This document shows positions 62,461 to 64,000 of a DNA stretch of 64,000 nt, in pieces. A program made the position numbers and the translations under genes. Below the pieces are notes generated by a model that did no database searches, was not told where the DNA came from, and saw only the letters and a list, made by a program, of their open reading frames with translations. The stretch's first letter is position 1, and each line of letters starts with the position of its first letter. The DNA is from Larkinella sp965227735 (lineage in GTDB: Bacteria > Bacteroidota > Bacteroidia > Cytophagales > Spirosomataceae). The DNA is taken from positions 4,340,001 through 4,404,000 of the forward strand of contig NZ_OZ245776.1 in the NCBI RefSeq assembly GCF_965227735.1. Reading direction: 5' to 3'.

Positions 62461-63399
62461 TTATTCCTTTTTCGCCGTAATCTTCAAAATCGCGTATGCA
62501 GCCCCGGCGCGCACATCGGCATTTTCATGTTTCAGCATCGGAACCAGAACCGGCAGATCGGCCGCAATGCCTTTTTCGGCCAGGGCGGTTGCCAGTTCCA
62601 GTTGGTCGCCGAGTGCCGGGGAGGCCTTAGCCGCCAGCATTTTGATCCGGAGCAGACGATACGGTTCCGACTGTCTGGCCTTCGGCGAAGCCGTTACCAA
62701 AGCCGCATGCACCAGATTCAATTGAAGGCCCGACGAAACCGGCTCCGACAAGGCCGCTTCGGCCAGACGGTTCCATTCGGCGGTGGTGAGCCCTCCCAAA
62801 CGGCGGATGATGAAGGCACCGAGTTTTCGGGGGGCGGTTTCCTCCGACCGGGCGAGGGCCAGATTGAGAAATTTCTGCCGGTTGGCCGGAGCTGATTTCG
62901 CATCCGACAAGGTTGCTCCCCACAAGGTGTAGAGCGACAACGCCCGGTTTTCTCCGACAATCGCTTTTTGGGCGGCTTCGGCATCGACTGTGGTGGGTGA
63001 AATACCGAGTTTGGCCAGCGTTTCGGCGGCATGGATGCGGTCGGTGCCGTTGGGGTCGGCAAACGCTGCGGCAATTTGATCGGTCCACTTCTTCTTTTCT
63101 GCCGGGCTGGTGGAAGCCTGCGCCAGCACCCGCCAGATGCCGATGCGATAGGGTGATTTTTTCTCAAACTGCCGCAGTTCTTCCAGATACACTTCCTGAA
63201 CGCCAGCCGGTTCGCCGATCCAGAGCAAATACTCGGCCGCGTGTACTTTAATCCATTCCTGCTCCGTCTTCAAAACCGTCCGGAGTTCCTGAAGACACTG
63301 GTTTCGCAAGGCGTCGGAGGTGGATTGGGCCGAAACCGGCGTAGTGGCGAGGTGAGTCATAAGCACAAAAAGAAATAGCGGGGTTTGGATTTGTTTCAT
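62461..63399 (-). CDS. Secreted HEAT-repeat-like protein in catabolic operon
   Basis: A 312-residue protein; start 63399 is followed by a signal peptide (MKQIQTPLFLFVLMTHLATTPVSAQ). The mature part is entirely helical with repeats such as WIKVHAAEYLLWIGEPAGVQEVYLEEL, TDRIHAAETLAKLGI and MLKHENADVRAGAAYAIL, typical of HEAT/PBS-lyase-like repeats, which usually bind proteins. Its start overlaps the stop of the DHDPS-like gene (ATGA, 63396-63399), so it is made together with an enzyme set although it is exported. Specific role unknown. Confidence 0.75.
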   Translation of the reverse strand: MKQIQTPLFLFVLMTHLATTPVSAQSTSDALRNQCLQELRTVLKTEQEWIKVHAAEYLLWIGEPAGVQEVYLEELRQFEKKSPYRIGIWRVLAQASTSPAEKKKWTDQIAAAFADPNGTDRIHAAETLAKLGISPTTVDAEAAQKAIVGENRALSLYTLWGATLSDAKSAPANRQKFLNLALARSEETAPRKLGAFIIRRLGGLTTAEWNRLAEAALSEPVSSGLQLNLVHAALVTASPKARQSEPYRLLRIKMLAAKASPALGDQLELATALAEKGIAADLPVLVPMLKHENADVRAGAAYAILKITAKKE

Positions 63400-64000
63400 T
63401 CGGGAACAAGGGTTGAAAAAGCCGGAATTAAGGCCCGCGCTCCGGCCCGGGCTGCTGCCACCCCGGACGCCGGAATGGAGCGATACGGCCAGCGCATCCG
63501 GCAATCGCCCGACGACCACCCACCCACGGCGGCCAGAAATTTATCGCAGGCCGGGTCGGCATATTTCTGGTCAAGGATGTACGGAACGATGTAGTCCGTC
63601 ATGAATTGCTGAATGCGCTGTTCCCATTCCAGGGCCCGGGGCAGGTCGGTTTGCATCAGGTGGAACCAGTCCAGCGCCAGTTGCGGATGCAGGCAGGCGA
63701 CGTTCGAATACGAACCGTGAGCGCCTTCCCGAAAACCGGTTGCCAGTCGGTGACCCGGAACAAAGACAGACAACCCGGCCATATGCTCGCGCATCTGCTC
63801 ATACCAAATCGCATCTCCGCCCGCCACTTTAACGCCAACGAGTTGCGGCACCGCGTCTTTCAGCCGACCGAACTGCACCGGCGTCAGTCGCACTTTGGCG
63901 TGGGGAGGATTGTATAACACGATCCGCACGTCCGCCGAAACAGCGGCCATTTTCTTCAAAAACGCGATGGTTTCGTCTTCGGTGGGCGGAAACCAGTCGG
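63396..64000 (-). CDS. Dihydrodipicolinate-synthase/N-acetylneuraminate-lyase-family protein, 5' end outside window
   Basis: The last 200 or so residues of a DHDPS-family aldolase, open to the right edge (visible part begins DWFPPTEDETIAFLKK). The catalytic Tyr motif LYNPPHA and the Schiff-base Lys in GVKVAGGD are present. Because the neighbours are sugar-type oxidoreductases rather than lysine-pathway genes, it more likely cleaves or dehydrates a keto-sugar acid than makes lysine precursors. It overlaps the next gene by 4 bp. Confidence 0.87.
   Translation of the reverse strand, partial: DWFPPTEDETIAFLKKMAAVSADVRIVLYNPPHAKVRLTPVQFGRLKDAVPQLVGVKVAGGDAIWYEQMREHMAGLSVFVPGHRLATGFREGAHGSYSNVACLHPQLALDWFHLMQTDLPRALEWEQRIQQFMTDYIVPYILDQKYADPACDKFLAAVGGWSSGDCRMRWPYRSIPASGVAAARAGARALIPAFSTLVPE

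Noticed and set aside
1..64000. tRNA, rRNA, integrase, transposase or phage genes
   Set aside because: I looked for them on both strands and found none; repeats here are without adjacent mobility genes.

Overview
The window looks like a piece of chromosome from a Cytophagales-type member of the Bacteroidota, probably close to Larkinella/Spirosoma. This is inferred from family content: a CzcA-TolC fusion, SusC/TonB-like outer-membrane barrels, a 7TMR-type histidine kinase, GH18, DPP-IV, M61 and M28 secreted enzymes, a ThuA plus PVC-type CxxCH protein pair, and long inverted repeats between genes. Most of the sequence is fairly GC-rich (36 of 60 bases at 4681-4740). Two short islands are clearly AT-rich: SDR/Crp at 1.9-3.3 kb (17 of 60 bases G or C at 2701-2760) and HigBA at 43.2-44.0 kb (20 of 60 at 43501-43560). 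I see no rRNA, tRNA, CRISPR array, transposase or phage gene.

Layout. 0-1.7 kb: 3' part of a secreted M61 peptidase gene. 1.9-3.3 kb: AT-rich SDR oxidoreductase plus Crp/Fnr regulator. 3.3-12.0 kb: one minus-strand divalent-metal efflux operon (small Cys/His-rich secreted protein, CzcA-TolC fusion, CzcB adaptor, NicO-like membrane protein, PIB-type ATPase). 12.1-12.5 kb: a repeat element with 40-bp inverted arms and a core of 19-bp tandem repeats. 12.7-17.9 kb: MFS transporter, glycerophosphodiesterase, small monooxygenase-fold protein, chitinase, a frameshifted hydrolase and a secreted hypothetical. 18.1-24.4 kb: GNAT plus a stand-alone adenylation/carrier/thioesterase protein, an exporter with a DoxX-like protein, and a CFA-type methyltransferase. 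24.6-36.6 kb: mainly secreted or membrane housekeeping and scavenging genes. 36.7-41.9 kb: MarR regulator divergent from a four-gene ABC/HlyD/FtsX/TolC efflux operon. 42-44 kb: J-domain protein and a HigBA toxin-antitoxin pair. 44.2-49 kb: betaine-type importer copy 1, an outer-membrane protein, M20 dipeptidase and PlsY. 49.1-55.3 kb: cytochrome-bearing PVC-type protein, ThuA protein, histidine kinase. 55.5-58.6 kb: sugar acetyltransferase, then an ABC ATPase and betaine-type importer copy 2. 58.9-64 kb: M28 peptidase and a tightly packed minus-strand catabolic operon (DHDPS-like, HEAT-like secreted protein, Gfo/Idh, SDR) that runs off the right edge.

The two observations I rate highest are these. 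(1) Both betaine-type importer fusions appear to carry a substrate-binding domain whose two sequence halves are in swapped (circularly permuted) order relative to OpuBC/OpuCC-type binding proteins as I remember them. (2) Several intergenic elements share one architecture: each arm is built of short self-complementary words and the whole arm is then repeated in inverted orientation. In some of them base changes keep the local hairpins paired, which suggests selection on DNA or RNA folding. Further items are an SGNH domain that seems to have lost its catalytic residues, an adenylation domain lacking the amino-acid-binding Asp, and an internal signal-peptide-like segment inside the CzcA-TolC fusion.
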